NCBI GenBank assembly: GCA_038373885.1
Contig: JAWZYV010013295.1
Location: 111,792 to 175,791 of the forward strand
Length of the DNA: 64,000 nucleotides
Direction of reading: 5' to 3'
Origin: Cheiracanthium punctorium
Taxonomy: Eukaryota > Arthropoda > Arachnida > Araneae > Cheiracanthiidae
Below the pieces are notes generated by a model. That model had not been told where the DNA came from. It was given only the letters and a program-made list of their open reading frames with translations, and did no database searches. The position numbers and the translations under genes were made by a program. This document shows positions 53,459-64,000 of the stretch, in pieces. How positions within the stretch are numbered: position 1 is the first letter of the stretch; each line of letters begins with the position of its first letter.

Positions 53459-54117
53459 CTATATAAATAAAACTAAACTTTTGTGTGTATCTGTTTCAAG
53501 CACATGGGAATCCGGTGCGACCCTCCAAAAAAAGTTTGTCTGTCTGTCGTTCTGTCATTCTGTCATAGTGACGCTTTTTTTGTTCGACCATCACGTAAAA
53601 ACGACTGAAGCGAATGATATGAAATTTGCTGTCATGATAGGTGGTCACTCAGTTTAAAACATAGGCGTCTAATTTTAAAAAAAATCTTGATTGGATTTTC
53701 AGATTTTGAGAAAATCCTTTCAAACTGCGTAAATTTGTGTTCGAGTATCACGTATAAACGACTGAAGCAATTGAAGTGAAATTTGGTATCATGATTGGTG
53801 GTCACTCAACTTATTACAGAGGCGCCGATTTAAAAAAAAATCTTCATTAGATTTTGAGATTTTGTGAAAATTATTTCACTATGAGTAAATATTCGTTTGC
53901 GCATCACATAAGTACGACTAAAGCAAATGAAATGATATTACTTAGTGACTCTCTAACCTATAATATTTTAACAATACATAAAAATTATAACTTCGCTTTC
54001 TTTACTTTGGCAACATACTACATCCATTCTGTGTTTTCCTAGAATACTGACGAAAGTTTTTGCATTTTGGAAATTTGCATTCAGTACTAACCCGCCAACG
54101 ACGGATACTTCAGCTAG
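53459..54117 (+). mobile_element. Non-autonomous Helitron copy C' with intact CTAG|T end
   Basis: Begins CTATATAAATAAAACTAAAC (first base mutated) and ends ...CTTCAG-CTAG|T at 54114-54118, the Helitron 3' signature. A short CCG...CGG stem (CCGCCAACGACGG) lies about 12 nt upstream of CTAG. It contains about three of the 150-bp units seen in copy C, in opposite orientation to that copy. Confidence 0.75.
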
Positions 54118-57100
54118 TGCATCTTTATGTACAAAAATGCATTGTTTAGATCACTACTTAAAACCCTTTATCATTGTTCGGTGGAACAGACAAAACTTCT
54201 TCTTAACTATTTCTAATGAATTACATCGTTCTATGCTTAAAACATATTGATCACGAATATAAAGCTCCAGAATGGACAAACTCCGAGCGAGTGATAAAGT
54301 TTCTCGGAGAATAAAATTTTCTGAATACACTCATCCAATATTTTGTTGAGGTTACAGAACTTTGACATTAATAGGAAAATCATCGATAGGTGCAAGGAGA
54401 AAGAAGTAAGTTCATGCTTGTGGAAATACTAAACTACAGAAATGAAGATACTTTGTGTAAAAATATTTCGATTATGAATTTTATCAGGCAGTCTTTGTCC
54501 TGACAATTTGTTAGCTTTATTTGCTGTCTGTTGGATTTTTGTGACGAATTCCAACTGAATTATTTTCTAGGAAATAGAAAGAACATTTTTAAATTAATTG
54601 ATTTTTTAAAAAAGAAATTCAGATGCATGGTATAGTCTACTTCATATGTACCTTTAATCAAAAGGAATCTAGTAGTTACTAGAAATGCACTTTCGCACTG
54701 TCACCATCAGTTCAAAATAGCTGTTATGGACACATTACCATAATACTGAATCCTTTTTCAATTTCATTAAAAACTATGTATGCTATACATTACAAAAAAT
54801 AGCAATACTTTCTACTTTCTAAAAGCATTTAGACTGATATTGTAAATGGAATTAAAATCAACGACCGTTTTATTGTTTACAGAGTGTTTTGTTTTTGCAA
54901 ATCAAAAGTTCAAACCGATATGTCGCTCATTGGGTAGAACAACGTCATCATTTGATAGTCATGAATTTTCTGTGAATACCACGATGACAGTTGCAATGAT
55001 GTCATTTTCTAACTAGCTGAGTGCCATTTCTGAGTTTTCAAGAACTTACCCGAGTGATGAAGGGTGTGACTTTTTGGCAATACGAACGTTCCTTCACTTC
55101 ACTGAACTTCTAATACATTTCTTGAAAATTCGTAATTCGTAACAAAAAAAAAGACTGTTATATATTAACCACTTCCTTCTTTCTTCACTATAAACTTAAT
55201 TACTTAAATGTTCACCAGAATAGATAAAACATAGAATCAACAGTTTTTCAATTAGAAAACGAACAGTAAATTAAGTCTGTTAGATTTTAATCGAAATAAA
55301 ACAGACAAAATGCAGAAAAAATCATTTTGAAGACAAAAAGTACTGTAATTTCGCAACTTCACATAAGCGCTGTTATGCATAATTAATAAACTATTAACTA
55401 TTTGCTCTAAAATGCATAATATTTATAAATGATGCGATAGTGACGTAATGCTAGAACACAGATATTTTTAAGCAATACTCATTATTAACTAATATCCTGA
55501 ATTATCAGTCCTAACCCTGACTAATAAAAATCAGCTGTTAAAATTAAAGCGTCTTTTAAAACCGATGCTAATACATTTCAAACGTTTTTTTTTTTTTAAA
55601 CCACAAAAAGAAGTCATTTATAAAATGCAGAGATTTATATTTCTTTTTGTGAAAAAAAGGACTATGCAGCATAAATAAAACTAAATGGAACAACATCGCA
55701 TCCAAAAAGAAAGTCAATATTGAAATTCTCAAGGAGAATTACTACACCCTATGAGGCTGCTCCACATGCACTGTGTCGTTATAGCAACCTATATAAACCT
55801 CTTCATTTACTACGGAGAAGCAAGTAAACTTATTTTTATTTTGAGGTACGAGGCTTTCGAATACAATTTCTCCCCAAAACGACAAAAAGCTACAAAAATC
55901 AATTTGTCTTTTCATTTAGTCATAATAGAATCTTCCTCGCACTAAAAAGGTAAAAGCACAAGGGGGGAAAAAATAAGCGTTGAGTGCTTTGTTTCCAGAA
56001 AGTAATATTGCGATACAGAAATCTGAGTTTTCTTGTGTGAAGATGTTTTTCCATATGAAAGCAATGACGTAGGTCGCAAACGCTCTGCAAAATGGTAATA
56101 GTATTCAAACAATGGAAATGCAATGATAATTTAGAGAATCTGTTACTGCGTGGTTTTATTACTTGGTGGGGTTAAAAATAAAAAGCATCCAACAGTACGA
56201 AAACCTTAGCAATCTAAGAAAACATTTCCAAGTGGATGCGATGCAGTCTTTAAGGGGACAAGGGATTTTCACGTTTGAATTTTTACTTCTAATCATATGT
56301 AAAGTTGTTTAACACAAAATCATAGTTGTCTAGCATAATAGTTTGCATCTATATTGAACCTAAAATTTAAAATAATAATTTATTTTTAAGTGAAAAATTG
56401 ATAATTAAAAAAAAACGCTTTAAAATTTTTATTTAAAATATCCCATGCGAATTGCAAATTAATAAAAGCTATAATTTTTTAAATACTTGTAATATATGCA
56501 TGAACATATCTGCGTATTCATTTTTATATGTGACAAGGGTAAGCTTTATAGAAAAAATAAATTCACTCTGAGATGTCGCTTTTTTTCAAATTTTCCATCC
56601 TATTGTCACATTTAAATTCCTATATCTCTATTAAATAATTTTTGTTTGAAACTTTAATGCACAATATATCTTCATTCATGTATTATAAGTGTACTATAAA
56701 AAAATTACAGCTTCTTATTAATTTGGAATGCGCATGGTATATTTCGGAATAAATATTGAATGCGCATTTCTTTCTCAAAGATATTAATATATATTTCTAA
56801 AAGACTTAAATTTTTCTTTAGTATTAATGTAAATGTAAACCTTTAGTTTACACAACGTTACGTATATTTTGAGGCTAAAAATTGAGAAATGACAGTTTTC
56901 AATTTTAAAGTCCCTTGTCCCTACAGTTACATTCGAAATTTGAAGAAACAAATTAATTTAAAAGAAACTATAAAAATTCATTTAGCAAACAAAATTTCAC
57001 AGTATTAGAGCATAAATTTAGAAAATCTAGCAGTTATAAGGTCCAAAAGCGATAAAACAGTAAAAATATAAATAACACTATTTTAATAATTAATAACTCC

Positions 57101-57448
57101 AGCTGGTGGCATGTAATGGCTTAATTGATACGTAGTGTTGATATGGCAAACATTAAACGATATCAAAATATTGTTTAAACCGGTTTCGTAATCTTTTTGG
57201 TGTGAAGGAATGCCATAATGTTTGAAAAATATTTGTTGAACCGCACAAGCATTGCGCAAATTTGACATCCACGAAACGAAATTGTCAGTTTCTTCACTTG
57301 TATTGCAATACATTATTGCAATTTTAGGTCATTAACTTTAATTTCTAATTTTAATCTTAGAACAATGTGAAAAATTTAAATAAGTAACAAATTTAAAAAT
57401 GAAATACAATTTTAAAAATAAATTCAATTACTTGTGTAAATTCAAATA
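54118..57448. other. Largest stretch without recognised elements
   Basis: 3.3 kb of AT-rich sequence without a TE end or repeat I can pair elsewhere in the window. ORFs at 55751-55945, 55920-56123 (minus) and 57083-57313 (minus, 76 aa, less biased, contains SWMSNLRNACAVQQ) have no family I recognise. If host introns or exons exist here, they are short. Confidence 0.35.
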
Positions 57449-57452
57449 TTAA

Positions 57453-57919
57453 CCCTTTAACGCGCAGTGTTCCCGCTCTGGGAACACCCAACTCTGACGT
57501 TTTGACTTTTGCCAGTCTCGAAGAATAGATTTTATTTCTATAAAAATAGTTGCGGGTGACCTAGCTCCACGAGAACCCTTTACTTTTTAGCACGTCATTT
57601 CCCTTAAAAAAATGGTCACGATTCTTTTTAACAGCACTGACATCGGCTGAAAAATGGAAGAATGCGAGAAAAGCTGGATAGATTTCCCAATGCTGAAAAA
57701 AAGGGAAGCTGTTGCCATCACTCGACTTAACTACCAACAAGAGGGCGGACGATCGAAACGTTCATTGCGTGGCACAGCCAGCTGTCGTCAAAAAAGGGTC
57801 TCTTGATCTATGGCACGCGATGAACGTTCCGATCGTCCGCCATCTTGCTGGTCGTTAAGTCGAGCGATGGCAACGGCTGCCCTTTTTTCAGCATTGGGAA
57901 AGGGTTGCGCCTCAAAGGG
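57453..57919. mobile_element. piggyBac-like MITE copy 2 (TTAA), with internal foldback
   Basis: TTAA at 57449-57452 and 57920-57923, ends CCCTTTAACGCGCAGTGTTC and ...TTGCGCCTCAAAGGG. Opposite in orientation to copies 1 and 3. Longer because of an internal inverted duplication: a CATCGCTCGACTTAAC-type phrase and a GGCGGACGATCG phrase occur on both sides of about 57785. Confidence 0.8.
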
Positions 57920-57923
57920 TTAA

Positions 57924-59050
57924 CTGCAGTCTGTCCATTAAGTGGAGCCACTTTTAATCTCACTACTGAGGAAAAACCGACTTATTTATAACAACATTAG
58001 CCGAATGGGGATAAGTCGAGGATCAAGTATCAATGGAAAAGGTGAGCGTGTTTATATTTAATCTTATATAATAAAAGAGAGCAAATAACGTTTGTAGCAG
58101 ACTGACTAGTTATGTAGTTTTGTGACCTCAGATCTTCTAATGCGTGTGACTTTCGATCGCAAAGCACCGAGACGGGTGGTCGCAGATCCACCACATGTTA
58201 TATACGGCTTCACTAGGACATATCCTAACACACCTCTAAGCTATTGTTTCAAAATTCGAATTCGAATTTTTTTTTTTTTATGTTTCAAGCGATTTTTAGC
58301 ATTCTTTCTCGTTGAACACGGAATAACGCCGCTAATTGCAGTCGCAGTAAGACGATATTTGCATCATCGGATAGAGGAGAAAATATTCTTTTAAAAACAT
58401 TTCATTCTGTCTGAGTAACATAATTTGAAGATTTTTGAGAATTTTGTAAAGAAAATCCCTTTTGGCGAAAATTTTCGTAAAATACTTTTCAAACTGTTGC
58501 GTCTTTGATTCTATCCGTCATAACTTTTCCATATTTTGAAAAAACACGGAAGATTCATTTCGTCCTCTTTTAAAAGAAAAACGGAGAGAAAATATAATTT
58601 AAAAAATGTTAAAGAATTTTTTAGTAAAGAAGGAATTTAAATGCAATATATGCTGATTTAAAAAATTACCCTTTCCTATCTTGTGGTTTAGTTGTCTTGT
58701 AACAGTAACGATGAATATAATTGCGTGTTGAAAAAAATAAATAAAACTAGTTTTAAACAAGACTCTGTGTTTTCGTAAGTTAGTTAAATCTACGTGATGT
58801 TGATGTAACGAGATTAAAACCCAATCCCAAACTCAATCAGAATAACAGACTACCCCAAGCAAAAAATACGCTATACACGGAACAATCCCCCAAATTCTCA
58901 TATTTCCGATCAACTCAGGAGTGTAGCCATTTACTACAATTTAAAATTACATGTGATTTTCAGAATTTCACTTTCGCATCCCGAAATCTATTATTCAGAA
59001 TGATTTTTATTCTGTCAAATTATGAAATGCACATTAAGGTCCCCATTCAA
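57924..59050. mobile_element. Probable Helitron 5' end at 58062 and downstream sequence
   Basis: A|TCTTATATAATAAAAGAGAG at 58061-58081 fits Helitron 5' starts, and TTTCGATCGCAAAGCACCGA follows. The 90-aa ORF at 58122-58394 is unrecognised. No 3' end before the next Helitron begins at 59051, so the extent is uncertain. Confidence 0.45.
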
Positions 59051-59971
59051 TCCGCTCTTATATTAAACGAGGAATGTTTGTGGGTGTGTGTGTATGTCCG
59101 AACGATCTCGAAAACTGCTCTAAGGATTCTTTTTAAATTTCGTACCTGGGGTTTTTTCGGGCCCCTGAAACGATTGAGCTAGGTCAATTTATTGAAAAAA
59201 CTCTAAAACTCTCAAAATTTAAAATTTAAAATTTTTGGACGGTAGCGCCATCTATTGAGCATTTGAAAAACACACTTGATGCAATCCTCCTAAAAGGGAC
59301 GCTCCAATAAGTTTGGGGCGGATTAAAACATACACGCTATCGATATATAATAGTAAAAATTAATTTCGCAAAGAAACAAAATAAATGGAACTTGATATTC
59401 AGTACACAGATAAATAAATTTTTTAGTAACTAGATATATTACACCATTCAGCTACATAAATTTGTTTAGAATTAAAAGTTATTTTTATTTCAAAATATCG
59501 TCCTGGCAACCAGCGAAAGAAAAAGAGAAACGAGTCTTCGTTGCCATCCCCGCAAGCACCTTGATGGAATATATGTAAATAATTTAATTATTCTTAATTC
59601 ATAGTTATTAATACAAAACTATTCGTAAATCTTATGTGAAAAATTGCCTGAATTTATTACAATTATCCTTTTGTAACTAGCGTAAAGCTAAATGTATTTT
59701 CGCGTATATACTAAAACAATAAAGATTTTTCATGTATTTTATTGATCCATATGATGCGAATTTCAAAAGTGCATAAAAGTTTCAGCTTAGCCGAATAATT
59801 TAAACGAAAATGACACCCTTTTCAGTCATTCACAGTAAGAAAAAGATCCTGTGACGTAACATGAAAATTCCATTTTTTTTTTTTTTTTAATAACGGCACT
59901 AGGTTGAATTCTATTTTAGCTGCCTTATTCCGCCAAGTTGACGATAAATATTTAAATGTAGTTACCCCGAC

Positions 59972-60002
<31 letters not shown>

Positions 60003-62563
60003 CTTAAGGGACAACCGTTTATAATGAAACGATCTTTGAAACTCCGATGAAAAAATTTATAATGATACAATCGATTCCTAAATTGGGCTCGCACCCGATA
60101 TTCAAATTAATTTTGCAGGTGATCAGCCATCAGTTTAGTTTTCATTCACTGCAGTTGATGATTTCAACTCATTTATTTTATAATCGTACGGACAACCTTT
60201 GAAAAGTTGCGGGCAAAACATTACGATATTAGCGAACTCCTGGGCCTGACTTCAGGATGTTAGCAAAATCGCGGGCCGTATAATTCGGATTTATATGGAA
60301 GTTTGAAAGTTTTATATAGGTTTTATACAGGGTTTTGACTTGTTCTGCGGGCTGGTCTAAAAGCCATGGCGGGCCCCATCCGGCTGCAGGCTGGGAGTTG
60401 TTTATATGTGGAAGCAGTAAATTGGGAGGCTGAAATCTGGTTACTAAGATTTTTTTCTAATAAATTTTCAATTCTTATTTAGACGTGGATTAGACTGTGT
60501 TGTTTTGTGTTGTGTACTACCATTAAACTAAAGGATAAAGCCCTTTGTGGCGGGTGATAGAATGTCTACACTCAGAATATTTAATATTTACCCACTTAAA
60601 ATCAAATAACTTCATATTCAATTTTTATTATACATCGAAATTCGAATTGCATAATCTGCAGAAACATTTCGTATTCGAAACATTTCGTTTGGTATCAACA
60701 TCCTCTCCTATATCCATGCTTAATGCATAGAAAACCGTTTTATTTTTGAAAAAAAGTTAAACTGAGTAGTAATTTAGAAAAGCTATCTTAAGCGAATTGG
60801 AATCGTAATTTTTCCCCCAAAGCCTGATAACCGTGACTTCAATGTAACGTCAATGTCACTTGCAATAGATAATTCTGACACTCAAATGATTAGCTTTTTT
60901 TATTCTCTTAAATGAAATAGAGCTTAAAAAAAAAGCTTAAAAATCAGGGTTTATCAGATTATCAGATTTTTTCTTTCTTTTTTTTTACATAATTATGATA
61001 ATTTTCAGGCTGATCGCAACAACGAACCGTGTAAATTTTAAGTTATTAGACAATACATTTTTAATCTGTTTGGATGGTAAAAGTTTTATTTTGAGTGGTT
61101 GAACTGGAATTGTGACAGTCAGGGATCAGCGTAACTATATAGGAGCGATGTATTTTTGATTTATTCGAGGTTAGAAGTCCATTTTATTCAGTCCATCCGT
61201 TTGTTCTATTATTGTCAACGTTTAAGTAGTTGTTAGGGTAATTATAAAAGAATATTTTTGATCTATTCTGTTTTTGATTTCATGATTTCGAAGTGTCCTT
61301 TTGTACTAATAATTTAAATTGCGTTACACTTTTTCTTTTCTTAAGCGTGAGTTTATAAAATAAAATTATGTTTAAAGCATATTTATGTAAGATTATACTT
61401 TTATTGCATCTATATTTATGTATCTATAAGATTGAATTTACGTTTGTAGAATTTGTTTATGCAAGATGTATTTTCTTTGAATTAGAAAAAAATAAGTATT
61501 TTATGTTTGAATTCAAGCACTATAGAGAAATTTACAATTTCAATCGTAAAGAATTATCATCATAGATGTATTATAAAGACGTAAATGCATGAAAGTGTAG
61601 CTCAAAAACGAGCTGTGGAAACATACGATCACCGACAGCAGCACTTAGCCCAAATGTGTGAACGTGCAGTTCAAACACAAGCAGATGAAAGAGATGATTA
61701 GTATTTGGAAGGAGAACGACATAGAACAGCTAGACGTCGACAAATACTTCGGGTAAACAGTCTAAGTATCTACAACGCTGCCACAAATGTGGGTACTTAT
61801 TATCATAGTTTAAAACTTTTTAACATGGATTGCATTCACCCTGGAGCTTTGCATTTTTCTGAAGAGTAAAAACAAAAATTAACCGAAACCATTTTGGGGA
61901 CTCTACGATTGATGTAGGACATTCCGAATTTCCTACCGAATTTCCGAATTTTCCTTCACCAATGAATTGGTGTGGTTGTTTCTTCGATGTCACCCACATT
62001 TCAAAGAATTCGAAATTTGAAAGCATACTTTACAATGGCTCTGTTCACAGTATATGACGAGAGAAACTATTAACGATTTTGGTGTGTACTGCTACGTTGC
62101 GAACAGTGTATAACAGACTTGATGAATTTTTTTATAAACTCATTCATCTGACAGTTCAACCAACTCAAATTCTTGATGCTGAATTTGAACGTCCTCAATA
62201 TGGACAGATATATTTCTGAAGTAATGAAGACGCTGTTAGTGAATGCATCGCCCAAGATCTTCGCTGATACCCTCGCTGATCTGCTACAGAAGGAAAGGAG
62301 GCATCTTACGTTAAACTACTTTTTGCCGAACTCTGATGGCACCGACCATCGAATATTTAGCATCCCTCTTCAAAACAAAGTATATGCCATTGTAACATTG
62401 AATGCCGACCAAAGCTTACCTGATAATGTATGAGTGATCCGACAGCGATGAAAATCTTTGGCAACCATGAAGATCATTTATACGTGCCAAGGCATTTACG
62501 CACTCATTATTTTACACTTAAGGAGCCTTTAGGTTCTGAGCATGGCTCGGTAACCTGGTACTG
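59051..62563 (+). mobile_element. Helitron copy B' (uninterrupted reference copy)
   Basis: Starts A|TCCGCTCTTATATTAAACG, followed by GTTTGTGGGTGTGTGTGTAT, a typical Helitron 5' region. It ends ...CGGTAACCTGG|T (62555-62559); the next four bases (ACTG) are also shared with copy B, so the end could be 62558 or 62563. Collinear with the reverse complement of 36500-42154 except for that copy's two insertions. T25 and T16 tracts lie near 59977 and 59874. Rep-like remains occupy 61585-62558. Confidence 0.75.
61585..62558 (+). pseudogene. Decayed Helitron Rep N-terminal region
   Basis: From the ATG at 61585 the frame reads MHESVAQKRAVETYDHRQQH and continues as an Arg/Gln/Glu-rich stretch, like the (A/S)xxxRxxRxxE repeats at the N-terminus of Helitron Rep-helicases, then a stop. 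Later fragments in shifted frames include MDCIHPGALHFSEE (about 61824), resembling the MDxxCxxCxALHF zinc-finger region, and INDFGVYCYVANS (62069), resembling the region before the rolling-circle nuclease. A last ORF (62173-62433, 86 aa) is in another frame. No HUH or helicase motif is present. Assignment rests on pattern memory and is moderate. Confidence 0.5.
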
Positions 62564-63286
62564 TTTTATTAATCAAAGACATTAAGAAATATTAATTAGG
62601 AGACTTTCTACAAATTTTAAGCAATAGTTTGAATTTAATGAGCTGATTCGTGCAGTTTTTGAATCCGTTACATGCTCCACTGTTTCTTAGCAACGAAAGG
62701 ATTAAAAAACGGTCTATACGTATTATCCCGGTCGTCCGCTAAAACAAGCGATTTTTCGACAAGATAAATGCCGGACATATGAAATTATTAATGGTTCCTG
62801 TTTACGATGGAAAAAGTTTGCCAGCACATTTGACGAAAAAGTAATTCCCCGAAATGACCGCTGGGATAATACGTAAGTACCGTTCGTTGCCTTTGCTATG
62901 GGTAAGAGCATCGCAAGCATGCGCAGCTTGAAGTAAATTGAAAAGTCTGTTGCTAGACATACGGAGGAAAAACTGCAAAACAGCTGCAGCATTAAAAATC
63001 GAAGAATTTTAAAAACTCCTGTAAAATAATGTGTTTTTTTTTCATAATATGTATTTTCATTTTCCTAAACTAAGAACTCTGTGGTGTCGTAACTCAACAG
63101 CTACAATATAATACCTTTTTCATCTGACATCCTTTGTCAGGAAACATTTTTAGATTTCCATTCGTGTCTGTAAATGAAGAAAAAAACGAGATTTCTTAGA
63201 TTAAACTTCTATTAAAACTATGCACAATTATATGCTGAAACTACAATATTTGGAAAAAGTCTTTCCCAGTCTTACAAAACTTCGAG
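62564..63286. other. Unassigned; contains the GGGATAATACGTAAGTACC phrase
   Basis: 62815-62882 matches 23705-23770 (TTTGCCAGCACATTTGACGA, GGGATAATACGTAAGTACC). The 89-aa minus-strand ORF at 62723-62992 covers this repeat, so it is not supported as a gene. Confidence 0.4.
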
Positions 63287-63490
63287 TCACAGTGCACGAG
63301 ATCTCCTTGCATTTCTCGAGCAACTTCCTCCGAGACCTAAGATGATCTGATGAATTTTTGAGGTCTCCCTCTCAGCTACGTCTCTGGTGACGACAGCCCT
63401 CCTTTTTGGTGGACAGTCCCTGTCTTTCACCTGAATGGTCAGTCCGTCGGTTTCCTCAAGGCACACATAGTACGTCATTTCGGGCCGCAC
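63287..63490 (-). CDS. Candidate host exon or unknown short ORF (67 aa)
   Basis: Not recognised. It stands out because it is GC-richer than its surroundings and has a balanced, charged composition (EMTYYVCLEETDGLTIQVKD, then DRDCPPKRRAVVTRDVAERE) unlike the Phe/Asn/Lys-rich chance ORFs elsewhere. The frame stays open upstream through CGAGCAG to a possible acceptor (...AACTCCCAG) at about 63499. No consensus donor is clear downstream. It could also be a fragment of a TE protein. Confidence 0.25.
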   Translation of the reverse strand: MRPEMTYYVCLEETDGLTIQVKDRDCPPKRRAVVTRDVAERETSKIHQIILGLGGSCSRNARRSRAL

Positions 63491-63540
63491 CTGCTCGCTG
63501 GGAGTTAGTTTTTATTTTATTGTAGAATTTGGCAATTTAA

Positions 63541-63807
63541 CCCTTTGAGGCGCAACCCTTTTTTCAGCACTGAACAATCTATCCAGCCGTTCTCGCATTC
63601 TTCCATTTTTCAGCAGATGTCAGTGCTGTTCAAAATAATCGTGACCATTCTTTTATGGGACCTGACGTCCTAAAATGTAAAGGATTCTCGTGGATCTATT
63701 ACACCCGCAACTATTTTTATAGAAATCCAGTCTATTCTTCGTGACTGGCAACAGTCAAAACGTCAGATTTGGGTGTTCCCAGAGCGGGAACACTGCGCGT
63801 TAAGGAG
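63541..63807. mobile_element. piggyBac-like MITE copy 3 (TTAA)
   Basis: TTAA at 63537-63540 and 63808-63811, left end CCCTTTGAGGCGCAACCC, right end GCGCGTTAAGGAG. The TGTTCCCAGAGCGGGAACAC block is a near-perfect palindrome (GTTCCC/GGGAAC). Confidence 0.8.
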
Positions 63808-63811
63808 TTAA

Positions 63812-64000
63812 GTGGCAGCAATAGACGAGATCGTACTCAGAAAAAAAAAATGGAGGAAGGAGAGAAGAGGGTCCAAACGTTGGTAAAGGCAGATGTTTAT
63901 GTTAAATTCTAATCGTACATGAATTTGACATCATTATGATGTCACAAATTTCAAAACTGCATCAAAAACTTAATGAGCATAACGCGCTTTACGGAAAAAT
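63812..64000. other. Window end, no supported feature
   Basis: A10 tract at 63841-63850; nothing else recognised. Confidence 0.4.

Noticed and set aside
53459..54117. CRISPR-like or satellite array
   Set aside because: Repeats are ~150 bp, diverged and bounded by Helitron ends; no short direct repeats with unique spacers anywhere in the window.
57083..57313. 76-aa minus-strand ORF as a host gene
   Set aside because: Composition is plausible but there is no recognisable domain, splice context or GC shift; left as unassigned.
62173..62433. 86-aa ORF as an independent gene
   Set aside because: It lies in the Rep-like remnant of Helitron B' in a different frame from the recognisable fragments, and its antisense is conserved in copy B only as decaying sequence.

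Overview
The window looks like gene-poor, AT-rich DNA from an animal genome, most likely an arthropod and possibly a spider or other chelicerate. The reasons are the AT-rich intergenic DNA, abundant microsatellites and homopolymers, Helitrons with A|TC...CTAG|T ends, G-tract hAT MITEs, tRNA-derived SINEs, a Tc1 transposon, and a Penelope-like retroelement of the N-terminal-endonuclease (Naiad) type, which is known to be abundant in invertebrates including spiders. The taxonomic call is inference. I found no host gene I can name; one short GC-rich ORF near the right end (63287-63490) is only a candidate exon.

Layout. 1-9.3 kb: a pogo/Tigger-like fragment, a Helitron with a ~150-bp tandem array (to 2646), a piggyBac-like TTAA MITE (3430-3669), a Helitron 3' end (3738), and a larger Helitron (about 5002-7003) carrying a SINE and a hAT MITE. 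9.3-10.8 kb: a complete Tc1 element with an intact DD34E transposase on the minus strand, the best autonomous DNA transposon here. 11-24 kb: hAT MITEs with exact 8-bp target duplications, several TIR elements, and a 2-kb minisatellite element (14789-16789) whose second copy lies inverted at 51.1-53.1 kb. 23.8-28.0 kb: a second copy of the SINE-bearing Helitron, split by a 3.2-kb TIR element. 28-33 kb: MITE tandem repeats and diverged repeats.

33.3-47.3 kb is a deeply nested block. A Tigger-like end is interrupted by a copy of the 3.2-kb TIR element. That copy is interrupted at its internal microsatellite by a Naiad block: a frameshifted 5'-truncated Naiad, then a Helitron, then a complete Naiad ORF of 864 codons. 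The Helitron is itself interrupted by a 920-bp hAT-like element (holding a 74-bp hAT MITE) and a 1.2-kb element. Two hairpins flank the intact Naiad ORF. They have unrelated stem sequences but the same architecture (9-bp outer stem, a bulged T, a 6-7-bp inner stem) and nearly the same loop (GTGGCSCCTGAYGATRG). I consider this the most interesting signal in the window.

47-64 kb: Helitron ends, the inverted minisatellite element, a short copy of the tandem-repeat Helitron (53459-54117), two more piggyBac-like MITEs, and a second, inverted copy of the 3.5-kb Helitron (59051-62563). The latter is uninterrupted and serves as the empty-site reference for the insertions in the 36-42-kb copy; it carries decayed remains of a Helitron Rep N-terminal region. 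Two element pairs lie in inverted orientation 15-35 kb apart.

The genes do not form a host pathway. The only coding capacity I can support is transposition machinery: one intact transposase, one intact reverse transcriptase with endonuclease, and decayed remnants.
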